A stretch of DNA of 64,000 bases. Source: Desulfovibrio sp. GTDB taxonomy: Bacteria; Desulfobacterota; Desulfovibrionia; Desulfovibrionales; Desulfovibrionaceae. The notes under the pieces are model-generated. The model searched no databases, was not told the origin of the DNA, and saw nothing but the letters and a program-made list of their open reading frames with translations. Where the stretch lies: NCBI RefSeq assembly GCF_019422935.1, contig NZ_JAHZCJ010000012.1, positions 72,638-136,637 on the forward strand. Reading direction: 5' to 3'. How positions within the stretch are numbered: the first letter of the stretch is position 1; each line of letters starts with the position of its first letter. This document shows positions 34,596 to 44,246 of this stretch, in pieces. Both the position numbers and the translations under genes were made by a program.

Positions 34596-35722
34596 CACGC
34601 GTCCAGCCTTTTGACAAGGTTGCGGTACACCAGCCCCAGCAATACCGAGGCCAGCAGCCCCATGAACAGAAGGCTGGGGCCAAACACGCCCCACACATCC
34701 CCGGTCAGAAAGATGGTACGCAAACAGGTATTGAAGTAGCTGGCGGGCAAAAGCCGCGTCAGCGCCTGAAGCACGGGCGGCATGCTGTTGATGTCAAATA
34801 CGAAGCCCGAGAGCAGCAATGCGGGCAAAAAGCCGGAGAACAATCCCGCTTCAGCAGCCACCAGTTGCCCGCGCAGGGTTACGGAAATCAGCAGCCCCTG
34901 CCCCAGCGCGCTCAGCATGAATACGGACGACAATAACACAAGCACCCACAGGGAGCCGCGAAAGGGCACGGCAAAGAGCGTCACCGCCGCCACCGCGCAC
35001 AGGGCCATGCTGAACATGCCCATGCAGAAATATGGAATCAGCTTGCCCAGCAGCAATTGCATGCGGCTCACGGGCGTGGCGAACATGGCCTCCATGGTGC
35101 CGCGCTCCCACTCGCGGGCAAATACCAGAGAGGTCAGCAAGGTGCCTATCAGGGTCATAATTACCGTGATGGCCCCCGGCACAAGAAACTGCACGCTCTT
35201 GGCGGCAGGATTGTACCAGAAGCGCGGCTGAATATTGATGGGCAGCGCTGCTGCAACGCCATCTGGCAAGGCCGTGCGCTGCCAGGACATAATCAGCCCC
35301 TGGCTGTAGTTCTGGATATACTGTGCGGTATTGGGTTCTGAGCCGTCCACAAGCACCTGCACGGCCCCGGCGCTGCCCCGCTCAAGCTGCTCGTCAAAAT
35401 CCTGCTGGATCACCAGAATGCCCTGCACCACAGAATCGCGCATCATACGCCCTGCATCGGTCATGGTGCCCACAGGCCGCGTGGCAAACCACGGGGAGTG
35501 GGCAAAATCCGCCGCAAGGCTCAGCGAATGCCGCCCGCCGCTCTGATTCAGCACGCCCAGCCGCAGCACGCCCGCATCCAGCGTGATGCCGTAGCCAAAG
35601 AGCAGCAGAAAAATGAACGGCAATACCCCGGCCACCAGATAGGACGAAGGATCGCGCACGATCTGCTGAAATTCCTTGCCCACGAGGGCAAATAGCTGTC
35701 GTAACCAGATGTTGCGTAGCAT
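34595..35722 (-). CDS. ybhS: ABC-2 exporter permease, YbhS-like
   Basis: The protein has 375 residues. The N-terminal ALVGKEFQQIVRDPSSYLVAGVLPFIFLLLFGYGITLD segment is typical of YhhJ/YbhS permeases, followed by a periplasmic domain and the FAREWERGTMEAMFATPVSRMQLLLGK ABC-2 motif with five more helices. It pairs with the next permease to form the membrane channel. The start at 35722 has only a weak ribosome site; a TTG at 35779 near the end of the ATPase gene is possible. Confidence 0.82.
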   Translation of the reverse strand: MLRNIWLRQLFALVGKEFQQIVRDPSSYLVAGVLPFIFLLLFGYGITLDAGVLRLGVLNQSGGRHSLSLAADFAHSPWFATRPVGTMTDAGRMMRDSVVQGILVIQQDFDEQLERGSAGAVQVLVDGSEPNTAQYIQNYSQGLIMSWQRTALPDGVAAALPINIQPRFWYNPAAKSVQFLVPGAITVIMTLIGTLLTSLVFAREWERGTMEAMFATPVSRMQLLLGKLIPYFCMGMFSMALCAVAAVTLFAVPFRGSLWVLVLLSSVFMLSALGQGLLISVTLRGQLVAAEAGLFSGFLPALLLSGFVFDINSMPPVLQALTRLLPASYFNTCLRTIFLTGDVWGVFGPSLLFMGLLASVLLGLVYRNLVKRLDA

Positions 35723-35784
35723 AGAGCCTGATTTTGGGTTGTATGTCCCGGAGCAGCGGCTTGCAAAAAACTCGCGCAAGGCGG

Positions 35785-37647
35785 CTACTGCGGATGCTCC
35801 CTGTCGTATTTTTCAATGCTGGCGATAAAGGCTTCTTCCAGCGTGGGGTCTTCCACCCCGGTGCAGGACGCCTTGAGTTCGTCCGGCGTTCCCATGCTGA
35901 TCGTGGCCCCGCGATAGATCAGCGCGATGCGGTCGCAGTATTCGGCTTCTTCCATGAAGTGGGTCGTCACCAGCACGGCGGCCCCGGCTGTGGTCATGGC
36001 GGAAATGTGCTTCCAGAAATCCCGGCGGGTACGCGCGTCAACGCCAGAGGTCGGCTCGTCAAGAAACAGCACGGGCGGTTCGTGCAGGGTGGCGCACAGC
36101 AAGGCCAAGCGCTGCTTTTGCCCCAGCGGCAATGAGCCTGTGCGGCTGCGCAGATAGGGCTGCAATTCCAAGGCCTCTGCCAGTTCTGGCAAAAGGGCGT
36201 TGCGCCGCTCCCTGGAAAGACCATACAACTCCGCAAAAATGGTGATGTTTTCGCGCACGGGAATATCCGGATACAGCGAAAACTTCTGCGCCATGTAGCC
36301 CAGCCGCGAGCGGGCCTCGCTGCCCGCGCTCAGCAGGTCTACCCCGTCCACGGCGCAACTGCCGGATGTGGGGCGCGAAAGCCCGCAGAGCATGCGGAAG
36401 GTGGTGGACTTGCCCGCCCCGTTGGGCCCGAGCAGACCAAAAATCTCGCCGGGGCGCACATCAAAGGAAATATCGCGTGCCGCCACAAATGCGCCAAAGC
36501 GTTTGGTGAGGTTGCGGGCCGAGATGGAAAAAGTCGGGCCGGAATCAGCGTGAGCAGCGGACAAAACTACGTCTGACGGAGTGGCAACAGAGGGGGGCGC
36601 TCCTGACGCACCCTCATGCGCCAGAACAATGCTGCCACCGCCGCTGCCCTGAATGCCGGAGTGGTTGCCGCCGTTGTGGCCCACATGCAGTTTGCCATAG
36701 GGCGAAGGACTCTGGTTGATGCCGCCCACGGCGCTCATGTAGGCGTCCTCCAGCCGTGGGGACACAGCCTCCCCGCCACGGGCCAGCACCTCGCGCCGCA
36801 GATCGTCAGGAGCATTTGCCGCCAGCACCAGCCGGATGCGGCTGCCCTGAATGAGGGCGTCTTCAATGCCGGGTCGCATGGTCCACAGGGCCAGCTCCTT
36901 TTTATGCGTCCCCGCATCGGCCCGCAGCAGAAAAACCCGCCCTTCGGCCCGCGCGGTGAGTTCCTCCGGCGGCCCGGCAAACAGTACGCGTCCACTGTCC
37001 AGCATGATCACGCCGGGGCAGCGCTCAGCTTCATCCAGATAGGCGGTGGACCACACAACCGTCATGCCGTCCTGACTCAAATCCTGCACCATGCGCCAGA
37101 GTTCACGGCGCGACTGCGGGTCAACGCCCACGCCGGGTTCGTCAAGCAGCAGCAGGCGTGGCGAACCCAGCAAGGCGCAGGCAATGCCCAGCTTCTGCTT
37201 CATGCCGCCAGACAATCTGCCTGCAAGGCGCTCGGTAAAAGGGGCAAGACTGGTGAATCCCAGCAGCTTTTCAAACACACGGTCGCGATCCACCCCTTCA
37301 AGGCCGCGCAGGCTGGCATGCAGGCGCATGTTGGCCATGACGGAAATATCCTCGTACAGGCCAAAGCGCTGCGGCATGTAGCCAATGCTGTTGGGCTGGC
37401 TGCGCATAAGCTCTGCAGGACTTTGCCCAAAGAGGTTTGCGCGCCCCTCACTTGGCGGCATAAGGCCCGCCATTATGCGCATGAGCGTGGTTTTGCCCGC
37501 TGCGTCAGGCCCCACCAGCCCGGTAATGCGCCCGGCGGGGATGACCGCATTCACGCCGTCCAGAGCGGTGACGGCCTCGCGCCCCTTGCCAAAACGCATG
37601 ACCAGCCCTTCCAGACAGACAGCCTGATTGGCGGCGCTGTCGCTCAT
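35785..37647 (-). CDS. ybhF: Double ABC ATPase, YbhF-like
   Basis: The 620-residue protein has two fused nucleotide-binding domains. The first has Walker A GPDAAGKTT (about 46-54) and signature LSGGMKQKL; the second has Walker A GPNGAGKST and a changed signature, LPLGQKQRL. The GPDxAGKTT and LPLG forms are characteristic of the YbhF/RbbA-like group. It drives the YbhS-YbhR permeases; E. coli YbhFSR is linked to drug and cation export, and the substrate here is unknown. Its start overlaps the stop of ybhG by four bases. Confidence 0.88.
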   Translation of the reverse strand: MSDSAANQAVCLEGLVMRFGKGREAVTALDGVNAVIPAGRITGLVGPDAAGKTTLMRIMAGLMPPSEGRANLFGQSPAELMRSQPNSIGYMPQRFGLYEDISVMANMRLHASLRGLEGVDRDRVFEKLLGFTSLAPFTERLAGRLSGGMKQKLGIACALLGSPRLLLLDEPGVGVDPQSRRELWRMVQDLSQDGMTVVWSTAYLDEAERCPGVIMLDSGRVLFAGPPEELTARAEGRVFLLRADAGTHKKELALWTMRPGIEDALIQGSRIRLVLAANAPDDLRREVLARGGEAVSPRLEDAYMSAVGGINQSPSPYGKLHVGHNGGNHSGIQGSGGGSIVLAHEGASGAPPSVATPSDVVLSAAHADSGPTFSISARNLTKRFGAFVAARDISFDVRPGEIFGLLGPNGAGKSTTFRMLCGLSRPTSGSCAVDGVDLLSAGSEARSRLGYMAQKFSLYPDIPVRENITIFAELYGLSRERRNALLPELAEALELQPYLRSRTGSLPLGQKQRLALLCATLHEPPVLFLDEPTSGVDARTRRDFWKHISAMTTAGAAVLVTTHFMEEAEYCDRIALIYRGATISMGTPDELKASCTGVEDPTLEEAFIASIEKYDREHPQ

Positions 37648-38639
37648 GGCGCTGGCGTATCCTGCAAAATGATGGTCACGGGCATGCCCTGCCGCATGAC
37701 GTTTTCCGGGTCTTGCGCCTGTACACGCAGCCGGTAGACCAGAGCTGTGCGCACCTCGCGCGTTTCAACGGTCTTGGGGGTAAACTCCGCCGTGGGCGAA
37801 ATAAAACCCACAGTGCCGGAAAAGCTCTTGCCCGGCGCCGCGTCCACCAGAATCTTCACGGGCATGCCGGGTTTGACGCGCCCCAGATTGGGTTCGTCCA
37901 CGTAGGCCCGCAGCCACAGGGGGTCAGTGAGGGTGAGGGTGTACACGGTCTGCCCGGCCTGCACTATGGCCCCGGCCTCGCGGGCGCGGGTGAGTACAAT
38001 GCCCTTTTGCGGCGCAACAAGCACGACGTCGCGCAGCTGGATTTCCGCATGATTGAGGGCTGCGGCGGCAGCGGCAACAGCCGCCTTCTGCGCCAGCACT
38101 TCCTCTTCCCGGTAGCCGGAGAGCAGCATGTCCAGCTGATCCTGATTGGAACGCAGCTTGGCGCTGGCCTCACTGTACTGAGCGCGGGCGTTGTCCAGAT
38201 CTTTTTGCGAAATAGCGTTGGAAACGCGCATGGCCGCCACGCGGTTCAGGTTGATCTGCGCGTTTTCTGCCAGAGCGGCAGAGCCGCTCACCGCCGCGCG
38301 GGCCTGAGCGATTTCTTCCACGCGGTAGCCGCGCTCAAGACGCAACAGGGAGGCCTGCTGTTTTTCAAGTTCTGCGGCGGCCTGATCACGCTGCTGGGTC
38401 AGCAGATCATCATCAATGCGGGCCAACGCCTGACCGGGGGCAACGGCATCGCCCTCGTCAACAAGCACGCTTGCAATGCGCCCGTTAACGCGAAAACTCA
38501 GGTCAACCTGCCGTATGTCCACATTACCGTACAGCACAAGCTGGTCGCCATCGTGCCGGAGCCACTGCCACAACAGAAAAACAGCCAGCAGCACAGCCAA
38601 AGCCGCGCCAAGGCCCAAAACCTTACGGGGGACAGTCAT
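37644..38639 (-). CDS. ybhG: HlyD-type membrane fusion protein, YbhG-like
   Basis: The 331-residue protein has one N-terminal membrane helix (LGLGAALAVLLAVFLLWQW), a biotinyl-lipoyl barrel (NVDIRQVDLSFRVNGRIASVLVDEGDAVAPGQALARID), a long coiled-coil hairpin (about 85-205) and the second half of the lipoyl domain with DPLWLRAYVDEPNLGRVKPGMPV. It bridges the inner-membrane exporter to an outer-membrane channel. GGGAGGAAT precedes ATG 38639. It is the first gene of the operon. Confidence 0.88.
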   Translation of the reverse strand: MTVPRKVLGLGAALAVLLAVFLLWQWLRHDGDQLVLYGNVDIRQVDLSFRVNGRIASVLVDEGDAVAPGQALARIDDDLLTQQRDQAAAELEKQQASLLRLERGYRVEEIAQARAAVSGSAALAENAQINLNRVAAMRVSNAISQKDLDNARAQYSEASAKLRSNQDQLDMLLSGYREEEVLAQKAAVAAAAAALNHAEIQLRDVVLVAPQKGIVLTRAREAGAIVQAGQTVYTLTLTDPLWLRAYVDEPNLGRVKPGMPVKILVDAAPGKSFSGTVGFISPTAEFTPKTVETREVRTALVYRLRVQAQDPENVMRQGMPVTIILQDTPAP

Positions 38640-38859
38640 ATTCCTCCCTGCGTGCAACCGCCGCAAGCGTTTGCCGCGCCAGACAGTTTTATGCCGGGGC
38701 CTTGCGCCCCGCTGCCTGTCAGAATAGCTAGTGGAGGGGGCCTTGTCCATGCTGCGCATCACATGCAATAGAATAGTTGATTTCGGCAGCTTTGTGGGGC
38801 AAGCAAAAAGAGCGGAATTGCAATACGGCGCTCAGGCCTTTAACTATACCGGGGACATC

Positions 38860-40317
38860 ATGACAAACCATTCGCCTGTTTTCGGCATCGCCAATGTTAC
38901 TAGGGTTACGGCGGCGCTCGCACTTACCTTGATCCTTTGCGCTCCGGTCATCCACGCCGCGCAACAGCCGAAGGAATTTCCCGATGCCGCTACGGTGGAA
39001 AACATTGCCGCGCAAGGTTTTGTTTACGGCCTGCCCATAGTGATGCACTACGCCGTCACCTATGAATACTCCGTTGACACCAAGTCCCCTCAGTACAAAG
39101 CGCCCTTCAACGCCCTGCGCAACGGGGCACGGGTGTTCACCTACAAGGATACCGTGGTCATCACGCCCAACAGCGACACGCCCTACTCCTTTGCCTGCCT
39201 TGATTTGCGGGCCGAACCGGTGGTCATTACCGTGCCGAAGGATACGGACGGGCGGTATTTCAGCGTGCAGCTTGTGGACGCCAATACTTTCAACTTTGGC
39301 TACATCGGCAGCAGAACAACAGGTAACGGCGGGGGCAGCTATCTTGTGGCGGGGCCGGAATGGAAGGGCGCAGCGCCCGCGGGCATGCGAGTGTTCCGCT
39401 CCAATGCGCAGTTTGCCATGGCCCTGTTCCGCACCCAGCTGTTCAACCCCGCAGATATTGATAATGTGCTGAAATTCCAGACAGGCTACGCTGTAAAACC
39501 CCTCTCGGCCTTTTTGGGGCAGACGCCGCCCCCGGCGCTCCCCATGCCGCCCTTCCCCAATATCGAGCAGGATTTTGTAAAGCCGGAATTTTTTGATTAT
39601 CTGGCCTTTGCGCTGCAATTTGCCCCGGCCGGGCCGGAAGAAGTCTCCATCCGCGCCCAGCTTGCCAGCATCGGCGTGGTCGCGGGCAAGCACTTTGCAT
39701 TTGATGCCCTGCCCAAGGATACGCAGGCAGCCGTGCTGCGCGGCCTGCAAAAGGGCGCAGGCATGGTCGATGCCTCCGTCACAAGGCCGGGGCTTCGCGT
39801 GAACGGTTGGAAGATGAGTTCACCCTTTGGCAACAGGGAGTTCTTTAACGGGGACTGGCTGTTGCGGGCAGCCGGGGCCAAGGCGGGCATTTACGGCAAC
39901 GACGCCGAAGAAGCCGTGTATCCCATGACCAAAACCCTTGCGGACGGCAGCCCTCTTGACGGAAGCAAGCACAAGTACCGCATGACCATTCCCGCAGGGC
40001 AATACCCACCGGCCAAGGCTTTCTGGTCTGTGACCATGTACGACGGCAATACCCAGCTGCTCATAAAAAATCCCATTGACCGCTACCTGATCAATTCGCC
40101 CATGCTGCCGGACATGAAAAAGAATCCCGATGGCTCTCTTACCATCCTGATTCAGCGCGATTCTCCAGGCAAAGGGCACGAAAGCAACTGGCTGCCCGCG
40201 CCGGACGGCCCGATTTTTCTTGTGATGCGCCTGTACTGGCCCGAAACCGAGGGGCTCTCAGTGCTGCCGCTGGGCAAGGGAACCTGGCAGCCCCCCAAGG
40301 TGGAATTGAACGACTAA
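38860..40317 (+). CDS. Exported DUF1254/DUF1214 protein
   Basis: The 485-residue protein has a signal peptide (AALALTLILCAPVIHA, cut near HAA). The N-terminal DUF1254 part is GFVYGLPIVMHYAVTYEYSVD and TYKDTVVITPNSDTPYSFACLDLR. The C-terminal DUF1214 part includes KYRMTIPAGQYPPAKAFWSVTMYDG and NPIDRYLINSPM. Such proteins are widespread and exported, but their activity is not known. ATG 38860 fits the signal peptide; a longer in-frame extension from 38731 does not look coding. It is divergent from the ybh operon. Confidence 0.8.
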   Translation: MTNHSPVFGIANVTRVTAALALTLILCAPVIHAAQQPKEFPDAATVENIAAQGFVYGLPIVMHYAVTYEYSVDTKSPQYKAPFNALRNGARVFTYKDTVVITPNSDTPYSFACLDLRAEPVVITVPKDTDGRYFSVQLVDANTFNFGYIGSRTTGNGGGSYLVAGPEWKGAAPAGMRVFRSNAQFAMALFRTQLFNPADIDNVLKFQTGYAVKPLSAFLGQTPPPALPMPPFPNIEQDFVKPEFFDYLAFALQFAPAGPEEVSIRAQLASIGVVAGKHFAFDALPKDTQAAVLRGLQKGAGMVDASVTRPGLRVNGWKMSSPFGNREFFNGDWLLRAAGAKAGIYGNDAEEAVYPMTKTLADGSPLDGSKHKYRMTIPAGQYPPAKAFWSVTMYDGNTQLLIKNPIDRYLINSPMLPDMKKNPDGSLTILIQRDSPGKGHESNWLPAPDGPIFLVMRLYWPETEGLSVLPLGKGTWQPPKVELND

Positions 40318-40339
40318 GCACGCAGCGCAAAAGGATCAT

Positions 40340-40882
40340 ATGACCTTTCATTTCTCAGTGCGCCCTGCAATCTGGGTGGTCGTGCATGCTGCCATCTGGC
40401 TGGCCCTGATGGCAGCAGCGCAGACCGCAAGGGCCGAGAACTACGGCTGGTTTTCACTGGAAGCACCCCAGGGTTGGCAGGCCGAGGCCCCGTCAACCCT
40501 GGCCGGAGCCTGGGTTCTTGCGCTCACCGGGCCGGAAGAAGCCGTCCACGTGCGCATCATGGTGGGCAAAACCGCAGGACCGCCGGATGCGGCGGACGTG
40601 GCAGGATTGCTGCGCGCCGCCGCCGGGGTGCGGGAACCTGTGCGCAGGACTGATGCCCAGTATGTTTTTAGAGGAAAAGACGCAATGGGAGTGGACACGG
40701 CCTGCATTGTGGGCGCGGATCCGCAGGCGGGCATATACATGGCCGTGCTGTGCAGTGGCGACGTTGACCGCGCAGAAGAGCTGCTGGCCGCGCTGCGCGG
40801 AGGATTAAACCCCGCCATGCTGCCCCTGCGGCATGCCGTACGCGGCAGTATTGAACCCCGTTTTCTGCCCGCTGCACAATAA
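40340..40882 (+). CDS. Small exported protein of unknown function
   Basis: The 180-residue protein has a signal peptide (VVVHAAIWLALMAAAQTARA). The mature part begins ENYGWFSLEAPQGWQAEAP, then alternates strands and a helix (PDAADVAGLLRAAAGV). The pattern is similar to the exported protein at 31951-32442. AAAGGATC precedes the ATG. It follows the DUF1254 gene by 22 bases in the same direction and may be co-transcribed. Function unknown. Confidence 0.65.
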   Translation: MTFHFSVRPAIWVVVHAAIWLALMAAAQTARAENYGWFSLEAPQGWQAEAPSTLAGAWVLALTGPEEAVHVRIMVGKTAGPPDAADVAGLLRAAAGVREPVRRTDAQYVFRGKDAMGVDTACIVGADPQAGIYMAVLCSGDVDRAEELLAALRGGLNPAMLPLRHAVRGSIEPRFLPAAQ

Positions 40883-40917
40883 ACGGCAACGGACAGGCGG
40901 GGGGAAAAAACAAAAGA

Positions 40918-41685
40918 TTACTGTTGCAGCACTGGCTTGCGGCTGCGCTGAATGGGCTTGCCCAGTCCCATGCCTTCTGTGGAGCGCAGCACCTCCGCGG
41001 CCCTGGCCTCATCGCCGCGTAACAACACCAGCACCACATAGAGTTTGCCCGAACGCTCCATCTTTGTGCGCATTCCCCTGCCCTCCAGACGCTGGCGCAA
41101 AGAGTCCACAGCGTCGGCATCCTTGAATGCGCCCACCTGGAACACGTAATCGTACATTCCGGATGTCTGCGGCCTTGCAATACCGACCGGGGCAGCCTGC
41201 TGCCCTGCCGCGCCGCCCTGCGCGCCCCCTTGCTGTGCTGGCGCAACCCCGGCCTGAGCTACACCGGCGGGTTTGGGCTGCACCGGCGTCATGGGCGGCA
41301 AGGGTTTGAGCGGGGCATCGCCCGTGGCGGCATCGTTGCGCAGCACTCTGGCAAAACGCAGTTCCTCGGCGGTCAGCACTTTTTGCTTGGGTTCGCTTGC
41401 TCCCGCATCTGCACCGGCGTCCTGATCGCCGCCCGAGGCATGCGGGTCATCGTCCGGTGTGGTTGCGGATGAAGGCGCGCTTGCCGCAGACGTGCCCGAC
41501 CTGACCGCAATGGGTTGCGGGTGGGCCTTCCAGTAGGCTCTGCCACTCATAACCCCGCCAAGGTATGCCAGCACCACTGCCGCCACCACCAGAAAGCCCG
41601 CCGCCAGCAAGGATGAAGGGCGCAGGCACAGGCATTTTTTATCATTTGCCTGATCGGATGAAGGCTGACGGGTAGCAGGAGGCAT
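40918..41685 (-). CDS. SPOR-domain membrane protein
   Basis: The 255-residue protein has a cytoplasmic tail, one membrane helix (LLAAGFLVVAAVVLAYLGGVM), a periplasmic linker rich in Ala, Pro and Gly, and a C-terminal SPOR domain (YDYVFQVGAFKDADAVDSLRQRLEGRGMRTKME...YVVLV). SPOR domains bind denuded peptidoglycan at the septum, so a role in division or cell-wall sensing is likely. GGAG precedes ATG 41685. Confidence 0.85.
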   Translation of the reverse strand: MPPATRQPSSDQANDKKCLCLRPSSLLAAGFLVVAAVVLAYLGGVMSGRAYWKAHPQPIAVRSGTSAASAPSSATTPDDDPHASGGDQDAGADAGASEPKQKVLTAEELRFARVLRNDAATGDAPLKPLPPMTPVQPKPAGVAQAGVAPAQQGGAQGGAAGQQAAPVGIARPQTSGMYDYVFQVGAFKDADAVDSLRQRLEGRGMRTKMERSGKLYVVLVLLRGDEARAAEVLRSTEGMGLGKPIQRSRKPVLQQ

Positions 41686-41927
41686 GGAATCTCCGGATGT
41701 TGGGGTTTGCTGCGATAATCGTGCGCAGGGAGGAACAGAAAGAACGTCGGCGCGGGCAACCATATCAATGCACGGCGCTGGCGTAAAGTACGCCAGTAAT
41801 CCGCACGACAGCTCACCGCAAATACTGCCCTATATAGCCTTTTACAACCAGAGCTTCCGTGGCCGCTTGCGGGCTTGCCCTGCGCTCTGCTATCATGCAG
41901 ACACAAGTTGCAAACATGGAGTACGCC

Positions 41928-42923
41928 ATGACCAAGGATGTATGGTTTCTTCGCATATACGCGGCCATCTGTCTTGTGCTGGCCGGAGCGATCATTGCTG
42001 GCGCGGCCTCTGCCGCCCATATAGCAAAACCCGGCCCTGAACCGCAAATCCTCACCATCGTCAACGCCACAGGCGAGGATATTCTGAGCATGGGCTTTCA
42101 GACTGGCCGCAGTATGCATTTTGTGCGGTTCGACATGCCCCCCGCTGGTCGGGACGACATTGAAAACCCCGGCGCGGTCGCCAACCTGCGGGTGGACACA
42201 GGCCTTGCCCTGTGGATTTTCAAAGATGTGCCGCTGGCCAAGGCGCAAAGCGTGACCCTGCGTATGGGCGAAAAGCCAATGCTGGAACTCGCTTTTTCCA
42301 AGGGAGAGCAGCAACGCCTGACCGGCGAAGCGCAAAGCCTGCTGCCGGGGCCGGATGCCGGGCCGGTCTGCGCGCTTGACCGTTTTCGCCCCGGTATGCC
42401 CATGAAGGACGTTTGCACCCTGCTGAGCGCCACGCCGCAACGTGACGACAACGATGCCGTGCTTGCCAGCCTTGGCTTTGCGGGCATGGTCTGGGCCGCG
42501 CGCCTTGAGCCTGCCCAGCGTGGAGAAAAGCCTTCAAGCAAGACTCCCATTGTGCTTGACCACATGGAACTGCGCCGCAAGCTGGATCAGGAAACCCTGG
42601 ATAAACTGCTGAACTCCCTTTACGAGCAAAAATACAGCCCGTGGCAGGCCGAATTGCCGGGGCTGGATATCAATTTTACCCAAATGCCGTCCATGGATCT
42701 GAACAAGCAGAAGGACATGCTGCGGCAGGTGCTGGAGTATTTCATGGCTGCCAGCAAGGGTGAAGCCACCATCATGCTCGCGCCCACAGAAATGCTGCCC
42801 AAGCTTGCGGATGCCGATGCCCCGAGCAGCGATGTGCAGCTATTCACCATCACCCTGCGCCCGGCTTCAAAAAATATTGTGGTGGATGTTGCCGCCTATC
42901 AGGAAAGCGAAGAATCAAGATAA
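41928..42923 (+). CDS. Exported protein of unknown function
   Basis: The 331-residue protein has a signal peptide (IYAAICLVLAGAIIAGAASA). The mature part starts with a strand-rich domain (ILTIVNATGEDILSMGFQTG, LRMGEKPMLELAFS), followed by a helical part with many charged residues (DQETLDKLLNSLYEQK, DLNKQKDMLRQVLEYFMAASKGE). No family was recognised. ATG 41928 has GGAG seven bases upstream. It is divergent from the SPOR gene. Confidence 0.65.
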   Translation: MTKDVWFLRIYAAICLVLAGAIIAGAASAAHIAKPGPEPQILTIVNATGEDILSMGFQTGRSMHFVRFDMPPAGRDDIENPGAVANLRVDTGLALWIFKDVPLAKAQSVTLRMGEKPMLELAFSKGEQQRLTGEAQSLLPGPDAGPVCALDRFRPGMPMKDVCTLLSATPQRDDNDAVLASLGFAGMVWAARLEPAQRGEKPSSKTPIVLDHMELRRKLDQETLDKLLNSLYEQKYSPWQAELPGLDINFTQMPSMDLNKQKDMLRQVLEYFMAASKGEATIMLAPTEMLPKLADADAPSSDVQLFTITLRPASKNIVVDVAAYQESEESR

Positions 42924-42971
42924 ATCGTCGATGAAATATTCCAGAGCCTGTCCGCTGGACGGCCTGAACGT

Positions 42972-43010
42972 AAAAAGGCATCCTCAGCCAAAAGCCGGGG
43001 ATGCCTTTTT
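42972..43010. terminator. Bidirectional terminator between convergent genes
   Basis: AAAAAGGCATCC and GGATGCCTTTTT form a 12-bp stem including the A and T runs. It serves both the rightward exported-protein gene and the leftward hypA-hypB operon. Confidence 0.88.
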
Positions 43011-43037
43011 GAATTTTCAGTGTCAGGCTAGGGCTGT

Positions 43038-43703
43038 TTAAAGCCTGCCTTCCTTCTTGGCGGCGCGCATGCTCCGCAGCCAGTTGTACCAGCCCTCAAG
43101 GCCGTCGCCTTTGCGGCAGGAAACCTCAAAAATATCCAGATCCTTATTGAGCTTTGTGGCAAAATTACGGGCGCGTGCAAGGTCAAAATCCACGTAGGGC
43201 AGCAGATCGACCTTGTTGAGCACCATTGCCTTGGCAAGGTTGAACAGCAGGGGGTATTTTTCCGGCTTGTCGTCACCTTCGGCAACGCTCAGCAGGGCGA
43301 CCTTGGCGTCTTCGCCGCAGTCAAATTCCACAGGGCACACCAGATTGCCTACGTTTTCAATAAAAAGAATATCCACGCCAGTAAGATCAAGACTTTCCAG
43401 CGAGGTCAAAATCATGTTGCTGTCGAGGTGGCAGCCGCCGTCTGTATTGATCTGCACGGCCTGCGCGCCTGTGGCGGCAACGCGGCGGGCATCGTTATCT
43501 GTCTGAAGGTCGCCTTCCACCACCGCCATGCGGAATTCTCCGGCCAGATCGCTCAGGGTGCGTTCCAGCAGGGTGGTTTTGCCCGCGCCGGGGGAGCTGA
43601 TGAGATTCAGCGACAATATTCCCTTTTCTGTAAGCAGCCGACGCACGTTATCGGCCATTTTTTCGTTGGCTTCCAATACATTGCGAACCACAGGAATTTG
43701 CAT
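43038..43703 (-). CDS. hypB: Hydrogenase nickel incorporation GTPase HypB
   Basis: The 221-residue protein has Walker A SSPGAGKTTLLE, EGDLQTDNDARR, the metal-binding FIENVGNLVCPVEFDCGE segment (Cys and His ligands of the G-domain site) and NKVDLLPYVDFD. It delivers nickel to NiFe hydrogenase precursors with GTP hydrolysis. The N-terminus is short and lacks the His-rich nickel store and CxxCGC motif of E. coli HypB, so the G-domain site must suffice. AAGGAG precedes the ATG. It is downstream of hypA. Confidence 0.95.
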   Translation of the reverse strand: MQIPVVRNVLEANEKMADNVRRLLTEKGILSLNLISSPGAGKTTLLERTLSDLAGEFRMAVVEGDLQTDNDARRVAATGAQAVQINTDGGCHLDSNMILTSLESLDLTGVDILFIENVGNLVCPVEFDCGEDAKVALLSVAEGDDKPEKYPLLFNLAKAMVLNKVDLLPYVDFDLARARNFATKLNKDLDIFEVSCRKGDGLEGWYNWLRSMRAAKKEGRL

Positions 43704-43823
43704 TCAATTCTCCTTGCTTGCCGTCGGTGCGGCGTGGTCATGAGCCAGAAAGATAAGACAAAGGCGAAGACGGCAGTGAAAGGAGCGAACCAGCCCCCCT
43801 GAAGAATCAGAGGGGAAAAGGGG

Positions 43824-44177
43824 TTAGCTGGCTTCCAGACGGTTGAGATACAGTTCCCTGCCCTGCTCAACCACATGCCCGAACTGCTCGCCGCAATCGG
43901 GGCACGGCAGCCAGAGGGCATCCTGCCCCTCCCCGCCAAAAACTTTACCACAGGCGGAGCAGCGCAGCCGTAGCGGAAGCTCGGTAAGCTCCAGGCGCGC
44001 GCCTTCGTGCTGGGTACCCTGCACCATGACTTCAAAACAAAATTGCAGCGACTCGGGCACAACACCAGAAAGCGAACCGTACGTGACGTTCACAACTTCC
44101 AGACGAGTGCAGCCCTGACGGGCTATTTCATCCTCAGCCATCTGCAACAGGCTTTGTGCTATGGACATTTCGTGCAT
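43824..44177 (-). CDS. hypA: Hydrogenase maturation nickel metallochaperone HypA
   Basis: The 117-residue protein starts MHEMSIAQSLL, with His2 the known nickel ligand. The zinc site is made of two CxxC pairs (CSACGKVF and CPDCGEQF). It works with HypB to insert nickel into the large subunit of NiFe hydrogenase. A 120-base gap follows before hypB; both read leftward and end at a shared terminator. Confidence 0.95.
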   Translation of the reverse strand: MHEMSIAQSLLQMAEDEIARQGCTRLEVVNVTYGSLSGVVPESLQFCFEVMVQGTQHEGARLELTELPLRLRCSACGKVFGGEGQDALWLPCPDCGEQFGHVVEQGRELYLNRLEAS

Positions 44178-44246
44178 GGGGTCATGCTAGCCCAAACACC
44201 CGGCCCCGTAAAGGCCAGAAGCGAATCTTGCTATTCGACGCAAATA

